From NCBI GenBank assembly GCA_027625915.1, contig JANTQA010000032.1:5580001-5644000 (forward strand): 64,000 nucleotides of DNA, in the 5' to 3' direction. The position numbers and the translations under genes are program-made. This document shows positions 55,946 through 64,000 of this stretch, one piece after another. This stretch comes from Anaeramoeba flamelloides (lineage: Eukaryota > Metamonada > Anaeramoebidae). Under the pieces are notes generated by a model. The model ran no database searches and was not told the origin of the DNA. It saw only the letters and a program-made list of their open reading frames with translations. Every line of letters begins with the position of its first letter. Positions within the stretch are counted from its first letter, which is position 1.

Positions 55946-56218
55946 TTAGCATTTGAAAGTCCTGATCTTATATGAGCTTGCAGATCTTATTTTTACCAGT
56001 TTAGGAAAAAGATCAACCCATTCCTTTTTTTCGATAACCAAATTCGATTTGCAGCGGTATAGCTTGGTTTGGTTTGGATGATTCTTCTTTAGATTCTTTG
56101 GTAAGATGAATTTTCCATTTGCAGATCTTCGGTGGACAAACAGAACACGAGAGATAGCCTCAAGTGCTTTTTTTTCGCTAAGTGCAACAGATTGTGAGTA
56201 AAGTTGTGGTTTGCTCAT
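55946..56218 (-). CDS. Small protein or first exon, function unknown
   Basis: A 90-codon frame opening MSKPQLYSQSVALSEKKALE, then ISRVLFVHRRSANGKFILPK and SNLVIEKKEWVDLFPKLVKI. Base use is richer in G and C than the flanks, which supports coding. The arrangement (helix, L-x-F...R-x-x-G, strand, then a K-rich helix) faintly recalls SRP14, but the match is too weak to name it. After LFPKL a GTAAAA could act as a donor, and a different frame stays open for another ~35 codons past the stop, so the true 3' end may differ. Confidence 0.5.
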   Translation of the reverse strand: MSKPQLYSQSVALSEKKALEAISRVLFVHRRSANGKFILPKNLKKNHPNQTKLYRCKSNLVIEKKEWVDLFPKLVKIRSASSYKIRTFKC

Positions 56219-56412
56219 TTTAAGATTAGAAGTGGTAAATTGTTAAAAAGAAAAAATATAAGAGTTGGAGAAATTAATGGAAAATATTTACAAACATTTC
56301 CTTAAAAAAGAATCTTTTGACATTATCAAAAGTATTAAAAAGCTTGAAATATGTTTTGTCATCATTCCTTTGAGAAAGATGAGAAACTTTTGAGTTAATA
56401 ACAGAAAAAAGT

Positions 56413-56545
56413 TAAAAAACTTTTGTAAGATCAAATTTGACTCGTTCGTAGAGAAGAACAGAGTAGTTTTCTTCACTATTTTTTCCATTAAATTTTAGAT
56501 AAATAAAATATTTGTCGTAAAATCTAATGAAATATCAAGTTAAAA
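56413..56545 (-). other. Possible exon of an unrecognised minus-strand gene
   Basis: On the minus strand, one frame after an ATTAG reads FYDKYFIYLKFNGKNSEENY, then SVLLYERVKFDLTKVF and a stop. It looks more protein-like than chance AT sequence, but no partner exon or family was found. A 66-codon ATG frame overlaps it in another phase. Confidence 0.3.
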
Positions 56546-58539
56546 AAGTGTTTTAAATTCTTAAAATGAACAAATAATTTCTTAATGAAGAAACTGAGTT
56601 ATTATAATCCAACACTTTGATGATTGATCAAATATTTTTTGTTTATTTTTCCTTCAGTCTTGAAACTGAGTTCTGAGTTTCAAAACAATGATTCTTAGGA
56701 ACCAAAATAAGTTAAACAATAGATTTGTTCTAATTTTCATTTTTTGGACAAAAGGTCGAAAAATTTAAGTATTTTTTTGGAATGTTTTTGAAAAAAGTTG
56801 GAGATTTTAAAGACTACAAAATTACAAACACTATTAAAACAATGGGTTTGTGAATTCCCTTTTTGCAAATAAGTTTATCAAATATTCGTTTTTTCGAAAA
56901 GTAAAATTAATTTCACGGTTCTATATTTAGGAAAATATACTGTGAATGTCAAGAATCAAGGGATTGAACAGAATACAAATTAATTATTTGCCATATAATA
57001 AAAAATTGATGAAAATTATATTCTCAACTGAAAAAAGATTTTGATCACTCTTATAGAATCTACAGTCAGACAAACTAATCTGTTTTATTGAAATTATTTG
57101 TTTGAAAAGATTTGGCATAAATAGAAAAAAACTTCATAAACTTTCTAAAAATATTTATAACGATATGGTAAAAAACAACTTTACGATTAGAAGAAAAATT
57201 ATGAGTTGTGGTTTAATTGGTAAACAAATCTAGAAAATAAAAAATTTTGAAAACTGTTAAAAAGAAAACATGAAAGCATTTTTAGAACCAAAATAATTTC
57301 CAAATTCTCTTCAATTTAAAATCAAATTATTCACTCAACTTTAAATTAATATCCAAGTACCTATTCTCCAATGGTTTGGAAGAAAAGAACAGTTTATGGA
57401 AATTCAAAAGATTCCAAAAGTGTCAAAAGCCAAAAAAAAAAAAGAAGTAAATTTTTGATAAATCACCTTCTATTTTGACTATAAAAAAAATTGTTTTCCT
57501 TTTTGTCCTCAAACTTCGAAGTTTAAGGGATTGTCATTACTACAGTTTGTCTATAATCAGAGTATGTTGTGTTTGGGTGTCAATGATATCTAGTAGTTAC
57601 ATTGATCTAAAAATTATTATTGCATAATAAAAGATTACATTTTTTACTAAGGATACCAATTAAAAATCTTTATTTTGGGAATTTTTTTTTTATTGATTCC
57701 TTTTCGAAATCTAAAAAACAGAAACTCAAATAATAGTATTTTAGTATTTAATAATTCATATTTAGAACTTCCAAAAGTAAATATTTTTATAATTATTTAA
57801 TTTCAAAGATTAACTCAATAATCAACAACATAAAAGTACAAAGACTGATTAGTTTTGTTTACTTTTGATAAAGTTACCTGTAGCATCAATATATTTTTAA
57901 TATTTAAGAAATTATCGGCCAAAAGAATCTTTTATTGGTTAATTGATCAATTTTAAAAAAATAAAGGATTTTTTAGTAACTAATCTACATTTTGCCACAA
58001 ATTTAAGAAATATATTTTGAAAATTTTAAGACTTTGGAGTCTGAATATTGATATTTCATTCTTTAAATATGTAGCAGAAACGTTTTTTTTCTGAAATTCT
58101 TGAGTTTTTTACTTCTATAAGGATCCTTTTTAATTGATGAGGAGCAACAAATCTTACTTCTGACTAATCGAGTTAATAGAGACATTTGAACCATGACGTA
58201 CTTATCTGATTTAGTTCAGAGCCAACACAATATACTTTGATCTAAGCCTTCTCCTTGGTCGACTTTAATTCCTTAACTTGTTATCATCCTTCATTTTTGA
58301 GAATAGACGAAAATTGAAGGGAATATAATGGTTTTGACTTATTTCCTTTTGACAACCAAGGAAACACTCTGATATTTTTAAAAGTATCGGATTCCTGATT
58401 ATTTATTTAACTAAAATTCGATTTTTAAAATTTATCTCTCATATTAAAAACTTTTTTAACAATGAAAAGCAATTTTTGACAAATAAAAAAATCAAAAGAA
58501 ATAAAATTTTTGAAGATTATTTTTTTTGTCCTTTTTAAT
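56546..58539. other. Intergenic, no gene seen
   Basis: AT-rich, with a weak repeat at 57520-57700 shared with 36420-36620. No coding potential is supported. Confidence 0.45.
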
Positions 58540-59097
58540 GTTTACAATCCCTGAAATTTGAAAAAAGATTATCTTGTTTAGGGTGTAGTGAGTTGTTAAT
58601 TTGGTTCTTATCTGATCGATCTTGGTCTTTTGATGGGTTTTAATAGTGGTTCAAAAAGGTAATTTTTGCCAATTTATTTTTTTTCTTTCCGAAATCCAAA
58701 TTGAAGGGTGTAAGAAGAAGAGATTGGTAGGTAAGTTATTAAAAAATGTGATTTTTTGGTTTTTGATGGAAATTTTTAATTAGGTTTGGTTTTATTGGGA
58801 GCTTTTAAAAACAATTATCAATTTTTTTTTTTAGTTAATTGAGTTAATTAAAATCAATATTTTCTTCTATACCCAAAAAGTCAAATTTATTCTTAAGCAC
58901 CCACCAATCTCTTCTTCTTACACCCTTCAATTTGGATTTCGGAAAGAAAAAAAAAAAATTGGCAAAAATTATCTTTTTCAACAACTATTAAAAGCCATAT
59001 AAAGACCAAGATCGATCAGCTAAGAAGCAAATTAACAAGTCACTAGATCCCACACCAGATAATCTGTTTTACAATTCCAGGGATTATATGCCTTAAG
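58540..59097. repeat. Long inverted repeat, ~200-bp arms
   Basis: The left arm at 58540-58735 is inverted at 58893-59097 around a loop of about 157 bp. The inner ~80 bp are almost perfect, including CTTTCCGAAATCCAAATTGA and GGGTGTAAGAAGAAGAGATT. The outer parts show more mismatches (TGATCGATCTTGGTC is shared). No frame is coding. It is likely a foldback element. Confidence 0.85.
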
Positions 59098-59190
59098 TCT
59101 GACAATCCTTGAAGAATGAAAAAAGATTATCTTACGTTTGGTATAACTACGAATTATTTTTGTTCTTAGCTGAGTGATCTTGCACTTACT
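59098..59190 (+). repeat. Third copy of the inverted-repeat arm end
   Basis: GACAATCCTTGAAGAATG, then AAAAAGATTATCTTACG and GTTCTTAGCTGAGTGATCTT repeat the first ~85 bp of the left arm at 58543 in direct orientation, right after the right arm. Confidence 0.7.
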
Positions 59191-59214
59191 TTTTCAAAAT
59201 AATTTATGCAAAAA

Positions 59215-59520
59215 AGTTGAATATATATTTCAAAATAAAAAGGATGTTTTTTTTTTTTTTTTTTATAGAAGACCTATCCATTAAACGATCAAAGAAACTG
59301 ATAATAAACCATATAAGTAAATATGTTATTGATTTCTTAAAGTTCTATTATTTGTAAAAAATTTTAAAAAAAAATGATCCAATTAGAATATATAAATTAA
59401 AAATAGAGTAAATTTAAGAAAATTTATATCTTAAAAATACATAAAATCTCTAAAAAATTGAGAATTTTACAAAAAATTTTGAACAAATTACATTCCTAAT
59501 TTTAATTTTACTCCAAATGG
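59215..59520 (+). repeat. Degenerate repeat (family 8), copy 3
   Basis: It starts near TATATTTCAAAATAAAAAGG and contains TTCTTAAAGTTCTATTATT as at about 10257, then an AGAGTAAATTTAAG block and GAACAAATTACATTCCTAA. No terminal repeats were identified. Confidence 0.45.
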
Positions 59521-60039
59521 GAAAGAATAGGCATTCGTATTGATTTTAACTTATGTGTACTCGATATTGACTAGGATGTTCCGTTTTGATAAGAAGGGGG
59601 GGAATACTGATTATATTTCGAAACACGCATTATAGTCCTTGTTCACACATTTTTTTGATCACAGTAGTATTAATTTTACTTGAATCTATTAAATATTCCC
59701 GAAAATGCCCATAAATTTTGTAACCACGATTAAAAACTTTTTGAAAAACTTATAAAATTCACTAGTGCCGATAGACTCAGTTTATAGTTAAATTTGGAAT
59801 TTTATTTTTGAAAAAATTTTTTTTGATGAAAATATCAAAATTCAAAAAAATTAAATTTGGGGGAATAGTATCCAACTACATTATGTGTGAAAGGAATTGG
59901 TATCTTAGATGATTGTAATATTCCTGATCATTTCGAAATGGTATTAATATGTGAGAGAAAATGTACTTGAAAAGAAAATATCTAATTGTGTATCATTACC
60001 CATAATTTTGTTTGATTAAATTAAATCAAAAAATAACCC

Positions 60040-60265
60040 AGTAATATTTAAATGTACAACACAAACCCATATCCTACATAAGGCGATCCAAGTCAAACTA
60101 TATTCAACTTCCCATTCCATAAAAGGAACTTGTTTAACCAAAACATACATTTATAACACATACCAATACACTGGCATACCTATACACTTATCCTGACATA
60201 TAGATACACTTACCCTAATAAGTACCAACAAATACTCAAATATACTCAAAAGGTACCAAAAAACT
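60040..60265. other. C-over-G skewed segment with degenerate short repeats
   Basis: On the plus strand C greatly exceeds G for about 220 bases. The text TATACACTTATCC, GATACACTTACCC and repeated ATACTCAAA or GTACCAA units suggest a decayed tandem array. It is followed by AGGGGGGGTTAAAG. Confidence 0.5.
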
Positions 60266-60994
60266 CTTTAGGGGGGGTTAAAGTAGAAAATTCAAAAAAA
60301 AATATTTTATCTGAAATTAAAATTGTTATTTTATCGTTAAACTGACAATATTGGCACTAGGGGATCTTAGAAATTGTCCAAAACGTGTTTTTATGTAGTT
60401 AAAAAATTTTCCGGTAATTTCGAGAATATTTCAAAAACTCTTTTAATGATTTTTAAAAAATGAAATTATTGTTTTTTTTTTTTTCAAAAATCCTAATTGA
60501 TGACTGTAATACGAATATATTTGAAGGTATTGAATGAAAAATTGATTCGGTGGGTTTTAAAATGAATTTCATTGAGACTTTGTGTTATTTGGTGTGATAA
60601 ATGATCTAACATTTTTCTAGAGTCAATAGATATGAATTTCAATATTAACAAGAGATGGCAAAGTTCTTTTTAATTTTTTCTTCTTTATTTGTACCTTTTG
60701 ACGAAATTTCGACAGTTACAAAATGATTAAACTTAATTTTGAAATAGAGAATCATTGTAATTTAATAAATACAAACAAAAAGAATAACATTTATTATAAT
60801 TTATTATTTAATATTCTAATAAAAAAAAAATTACAAGGTAAATTTTATTAAAAAATGATTCGAAGAAAAAACAAAAATAAAAAATCAAAAATAAAAAAAT
60901 AATTTCAGAGAATTAGATATATATACATATATAAATATAATGAAGTAATTATTTTTTACATACACATTTTTCTTTCAAACATCTATATAATATA
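60266..60994. other. Intergenic, 3' flank of the CRAMP1-like gene
   Basis: AT-rich, with no repeat family or gene recognised. It includes the 3' untranslated region of the minus-strand gene that ends at 60995. Confidence 0.45.
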
Positions 60995-63979
60995 TTAATT
61001 ATAGTCCCCAAATATTGAAGGTGAGGAAGGTGGGCTTGACGGTAAAATATCTTTATCGAAGGTCTCTAAGAATTTTTTGATATTACTTAAAGATTTATCA
61101 TCATTTGAATTTTTATGTTCAAAATGGTTCGTCTTAAATTTTGGGGTATTTAACAATGAATTGTCGTTTAAATTTTCATTTGGATCGATTCTGCCAATAT
61201 ACACGCCGCTGTATAGAACATCATTATAGTCGATTTCGTCTTCAAATCCGGCATTCATTTCAAGTTCGTCTAATTGATCAAAAAAGATTTGGGTATTGGT
61301 ATTTTCAACAGAAATGTTTTCAGAAGATTGGTGATTTGATGGGAATTGGCGAGAGGATGACAAATTAAATGGAAAATCGGATATTTCTCGAAAAACGGGA
61401 TGCTTTTCCAAGAAGGACGAAGAATTGTTGGCAATTAATTTTTGCGTTTGTGGCGGTGATTTTGTCATCGGTGTTGGAGTTGATGATGATGAAGATGATG
61501 GTGGTGGTGGTTGTAGCGGCGATAATGACGTCGTTGGTTGCGGCATGGATGTCGCAGTTTCGGTCAGTGTTGTTACTTTTGGTGGTTGGTTTGATTTTTT
61601 TGATTTTGTTGTTGTTTTTTTTAATTTTGTTGTTATATTTGGTTTTGTTGATTTTTTTTTTTTTGATATTGATGGTGGCAATATCCTTGTGGTTGTGGCT
61701 GTGGTCGTTGTAGTTGTTGATGATTCTAAATTTTGGTTTGGAATAAATTGAAAAGAATCTTCAAAACGAAGTCTACTAAAAGAATCAATTGAATTTTCTT
61801 GTTCAATTTTAATGAAATTATCATTTGAATTCAATGAATTTAATTTTTCATTTTTCCTAATTTTAAATCCATCTTGGCTTATTTCCTCACTTGGTATAAT
61901 GAAAGTTTTAGCTCTCATCGATTCTGTGATTTGCGGTTTGTTGGTATTCGAGATATCAGATTTCCACTGGTATTCTTCAATGTGGGATTGATTATAATTA
62001 TTTTCGAGATTATTATCATTGTCTTGCTTGGTTAAAAATATTTCTGGGTTTTGTAATCTTCCAAAGAAATTTGCAAGTGGATGCTCTTTATCAATTTTTA
62101 TTTCTGAATTGAAATCATTTAAATTAGTTAAATTTTCATTTTCATTATTATTATTATCCTCATTATTTATAAAACTAAATCTTTTATCCCTTTGAAAAGT
62201 TTTTATTTTTGTATTGATGAAATGTTTATTATTTAATTTTCTTTTTCGATCGATATTTTTATTAAAATTAAAATTTTGATTGATATTCTGATTATGATTT
62301 TGTTTATTTTGAATTTTGTATCTTTTTTTTTTGCCAATAATCAAATATCTTTTTAATTTGGGCTTGTTTTGATTAAAATTATTTTTTTTAAAAGGATCGT
62401 TCGATTGATTGTTTTTTTGTTTTAAATCTCGAATTCTGCTACTTCGGCGAGTGGGTTGCGTTGATTGTAATTTGTTTCTTTTTCTTCTTTGAACAGTTTT
62501 TTCTTGAAAAATTTTATTATTGTTGTGCATTTGGGGGTGTTCTTGTTGTATTAATTCTTTTGAATTTTGATCTTTAATTATTTCAAAATTGTTTTGTATT
62601 TTATTCTGATTTAGAATATTGTTGTTTATTTCTGGTAAATTTATTGCCACTAAAGGGTTTTTTATGATTGTTGGTAAATTTTCTATTATTTCATTTCCCC
62701 TTTGATTTTTTTGAGTTTTTGATCCGCATTGAATTTTAATATTAATTTCAATTTCTTCTGTTGGTTCTTCCCTTATTTTTTCTTTTTTTTTTTCAGTTTC
62801 TTTTTCATTTCCATTTTCATTTGCTTTCTCTTTTTCTTTTACTTTTACTTTTTCTTCTTCTTTTTCTTTTTCTTCTTCTTTTTCTTTTTCTTTCTTTTTT
62901 TCTTTTGCTTTTACCTTTTCTTTTACTTTCTTTCTTTCTTTTACTTTTACCTTTTCTTTTTCTTTCTCTTCCCCATTTTTTTTGTAGTACTCTTTTTTTT
63001 CTAATTCTTTTTCTGTTTCTTTTTCTTCATTTTTTTTCAATTGATTTAAATTCTTAATTGTGTGTCCTAAATTCTCTTGTAAATTCATATTTTGATCAAT
63101 TTTTTTATTGGTAATTTCAGAAATTGTCATTTTTAATATTTGTGGTTGATTTTCATTTTCATTTCCATTTTCATTTTCGTTTTCATTTTCGTTTTCATTT
63201 GCATTTTCATTCTCATTCTCATCCTCATTCTCATTCCCATTCCTATTCCCATTCCCATTCCCATTGTTATTATTATTTGTATTATCGTTTATAATTTTAT
63301 TTTTGTTTTTATTATTTTGCATCCTTTTTTGTTCAGCCACTTTTTTAATATTTAAATTTTGATTAATATTTAAAATTACTTTTGAATTACCTTTTGCTGA
63401 TCTCAAAATACGCCCAGAGCGTGTTGTAATGCCAACAAGAGGTGGGTTTGGAAAATTATTTATATTCTTTGATTTTTGATTTGGTTTTTGTGATAAAAAA
63501 TCAGTTTGAGAATTTTGTGTTTGATTTGAAGTTTTAATTTTTTGTTTTGTTTTTTTTTTCTTTTTATCCAAAAGAAAGTTTTCTCTTTTGAAGTTACAAC
63601 TCCGAGTGAAAATTTTATTCTGTTTTGGCTGTAAGAATGCTTTTTGATTTGAAATCCCCCTTTTTGTGGAACTGATTTCCTTTTTACGGTTATTGGGTCT
63701 TTCGATATAAATGTCAAACGCGTATTCAATCTGTAAAACCTCAACTTTTAATTGCTGATACAGTAACCCAATCGTAATTTTTTGTGAGTTTGTAATCCCA
63801 AACCCTTGCGGGTAATACAAATTCACAGGAAACAGTTTTAACCGATAAATTTTATTCGGGAACGATCCTTTTTCGTTTGTGTCACAATTCCATTTTTTGT
63901 TTAAATGACGAATAATGCTTGTTAGCGATTTGTTTGATCTTAAAGATAACCTATTTTGTTTTTTTGTGAACACATCCAT
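60995..63979 (-). CDS. CRAMP1/TSL-kinase-interacting-like protein, low-complexity rich
   Basis: The product is 994 aa in a single exon. An in-frame TGA stands directly before the ATG, so the start is probably MDVFTKKQ. Residues ~8-90 form the only conserved part: RLSLRSNKSLTSIIRHLNKK then W, followed by KIYRLKLFPVNLYYPQGFGI and KVEVLQIEYAFDIYI. This resembles, by eye, the C-terminal conserved module of CRAMP1 and plant TKI1 (LTL-x-KKISS-hx-HLN-KW ... hFP ... FRLRYGW). Those proteins are chromatin-associated and carry a SANT domain, which is missing here. The rest is disordered: GNGNENENE- and KEKEKEKVK-type repeats (about residues 235-420), an SSRIRDL basic patch near 515, Thr- and Ser/Pro-rich runs near 800, and an acidic DELEMNAGFEDEIDYNDV near 910. 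A nuclear role is plausible. Confidence 0.7.
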   Translation of the reverse strand: MDVFTKKQNRLSLRSNKSLTSIIRHLNKKWNCDTNEKGSFPNKIYRLKLFPVNLYYPQGFGITNSQKITIGLLYQQLKVEVLQIEYAFDIYIERPNNRKKEISSTKRGISNQKAFLQPKQNKIFTRSCNFKRENFLLDKKKKKTKQKIKTSNQTQNSQTDFLSQKPNQKSKNINNFPNPPLVGITTRSGRILRSAKGNSKVILNINQNLNIKKVAEQKRMQNNKNKNKIINDNTNNNNNGNGNGNRNGNENEDENENENANENENENENENGNENENQPQILKMTISEITNKKIDQNMNLQENLGHTIKNLNQLKKNEEKETEKELEKKEYYKKNGEEKEKEKVKVKERKKVKEKVKAKEKKKEKEKEEEKEKEEEKVKVKEKEKANENGNEKETEKKKEKIREEPTEEIEINIKIQCGSKTQKNQRGNEIIENLPTIIKNPLVAINLPEINNNILNQNKIQNNFEIIKDQNSKELIQQEHPQMHNNNKIFQEKTVQRRKRNKLQSTQPTRRSSRIRDLKQKNNQSNDPFKKNNFNQNKPKLKRYLIIGKKKRYKIQNKQNHNQNINQNFNFNKNIDRKRKLNNKHFINTKIKTFQRDKRFSFINNEDNNNNENENLTNLNDFNSEIKIDKEHPLANFFGRLQNPEIFLTKQDNDNNLENNYNQSHIEEYQWKSDISNTNKPQITESMRAKTFIIPSEEISQDGFKIRKNEKLNSLNSNDNFIKIEQENSIDSFSRLRFEDSFQFIPNQNLESSTTTTTTATTTRILPPSISKKKKSTKPNITTKLKKTTTKSKKSNQPPKVTTLTETATSMPQPTTSLSPLQPPPPSSSSSSTPTPMTKSPPQTQKLIANNSSSFLEKHPVFREISDFPFNLSSSRQFPSNHQSSENISVENTNTQIFFDQLDELEMNAGFEDEIDYNDVLYSGVYIGRIDPNENLNDNSLLNTPKFKTNHFEHKNSNDDKSLSNIKKFLETFDKDILPSSPPSSPSIFGDYN

Positions 63980-64000
63980 TCAGATATATATGTGGGTGCA
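63980..64000. other. Upstream edge of the CRAMP1-like gene
   Basis: Only 21 bases of 5' sequence are available, so an upstream exon encoding a SANT domain cannot be checked. Confidence 0.4.

Noticed and set aside
61141-63355. Plus-strand frames rich in Phe, Leu and Val across the last gene
   Set aside because: They mirror the AT-rich low-complexity codons of the minus-strand CRAMP1-like gene.

Overview
The window is nuclear DNA from an extremely AT-rich unicellular eukaryote. Spliceosomal introns, eukaryote-only protein families (Ariadne RBR ligase, USP9X/USP34-type ubiquitin protease, RPS13, a CRAMP1-like protein), a tRNA with internal promoter boxes and a T-run terminator, and Asn- and Glu/Lys-rich low complexity all point there. 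The standard genetic code fits every gene. An anaerobic protist such as Anaeramoeba, or an amoebozoan, would match this style, but nothing in the window proves the lineage. Layout: 1-0.8 kb, decayed LINE reverse transcriptase (minus). 1.5-9.3 kb, a four-exon Ariadne-type E3 ligase (minus) whose third intron is 5.76 kb and packed with mobile elements. 9.4-16.5 kb, gene-poor repeats around one tRNA-Asn, including a TTAA-flanked element nested in another transposon. 16.6-17.2 kb, two-exon ribosomal protein S13 (minus). 17.3-21.7 kb, repeats. 21.8-22.1 kb, a small Tom22-like membrane protein (plus). 22.1-26.5 kb, repeats. 26.6-27.0 kb, a basic Arg/Ser-rich protein (minus). 27.1-30.1 kb, repeats and a possibly decayed gene. 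30.2-34.1 kb, a single-exon hydantoinase/oxoprolinase A-B fusion (plus) with GC far above its surroundings, a transfer candidate. 34.2-37.3 kb, a nested transposon pair and hairpin cassettes. 37.4-52.9 kb, one four-exon gene (plus) for a ~3157-residue USP9X/USP34-type deubiquitinase, with introns of 94, 1341 and 4604 bp. 52.9-55.6 kb, repeats, including a head-to-tail pair of 570-bp units and a LINE tail. 55.9-56.2 kb, a small unrecognised ORF (minus). 56.5-60.9 kb, repeats including a ~560-bp inverted repeat. 61.0-64.0 kb, a CRAMP1/TKI1-like protein (minus). I joined exons by hand; in each spliced gene the phases agree and the summed length is divisible by three. Two genes belong to ubiquitin signalling (the ligase and the protease), but they are 28 kb apart on opposite strands and nothing suggests an operon. 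The most distinctive content is the mobile DNA: at least six families of short TIR or foldback elements with no visible transposase, several nested in each other with readable target sites, plus arrays of ~73-bp hairpin cassettes, one of them lodged in the tail of a LINE copy.
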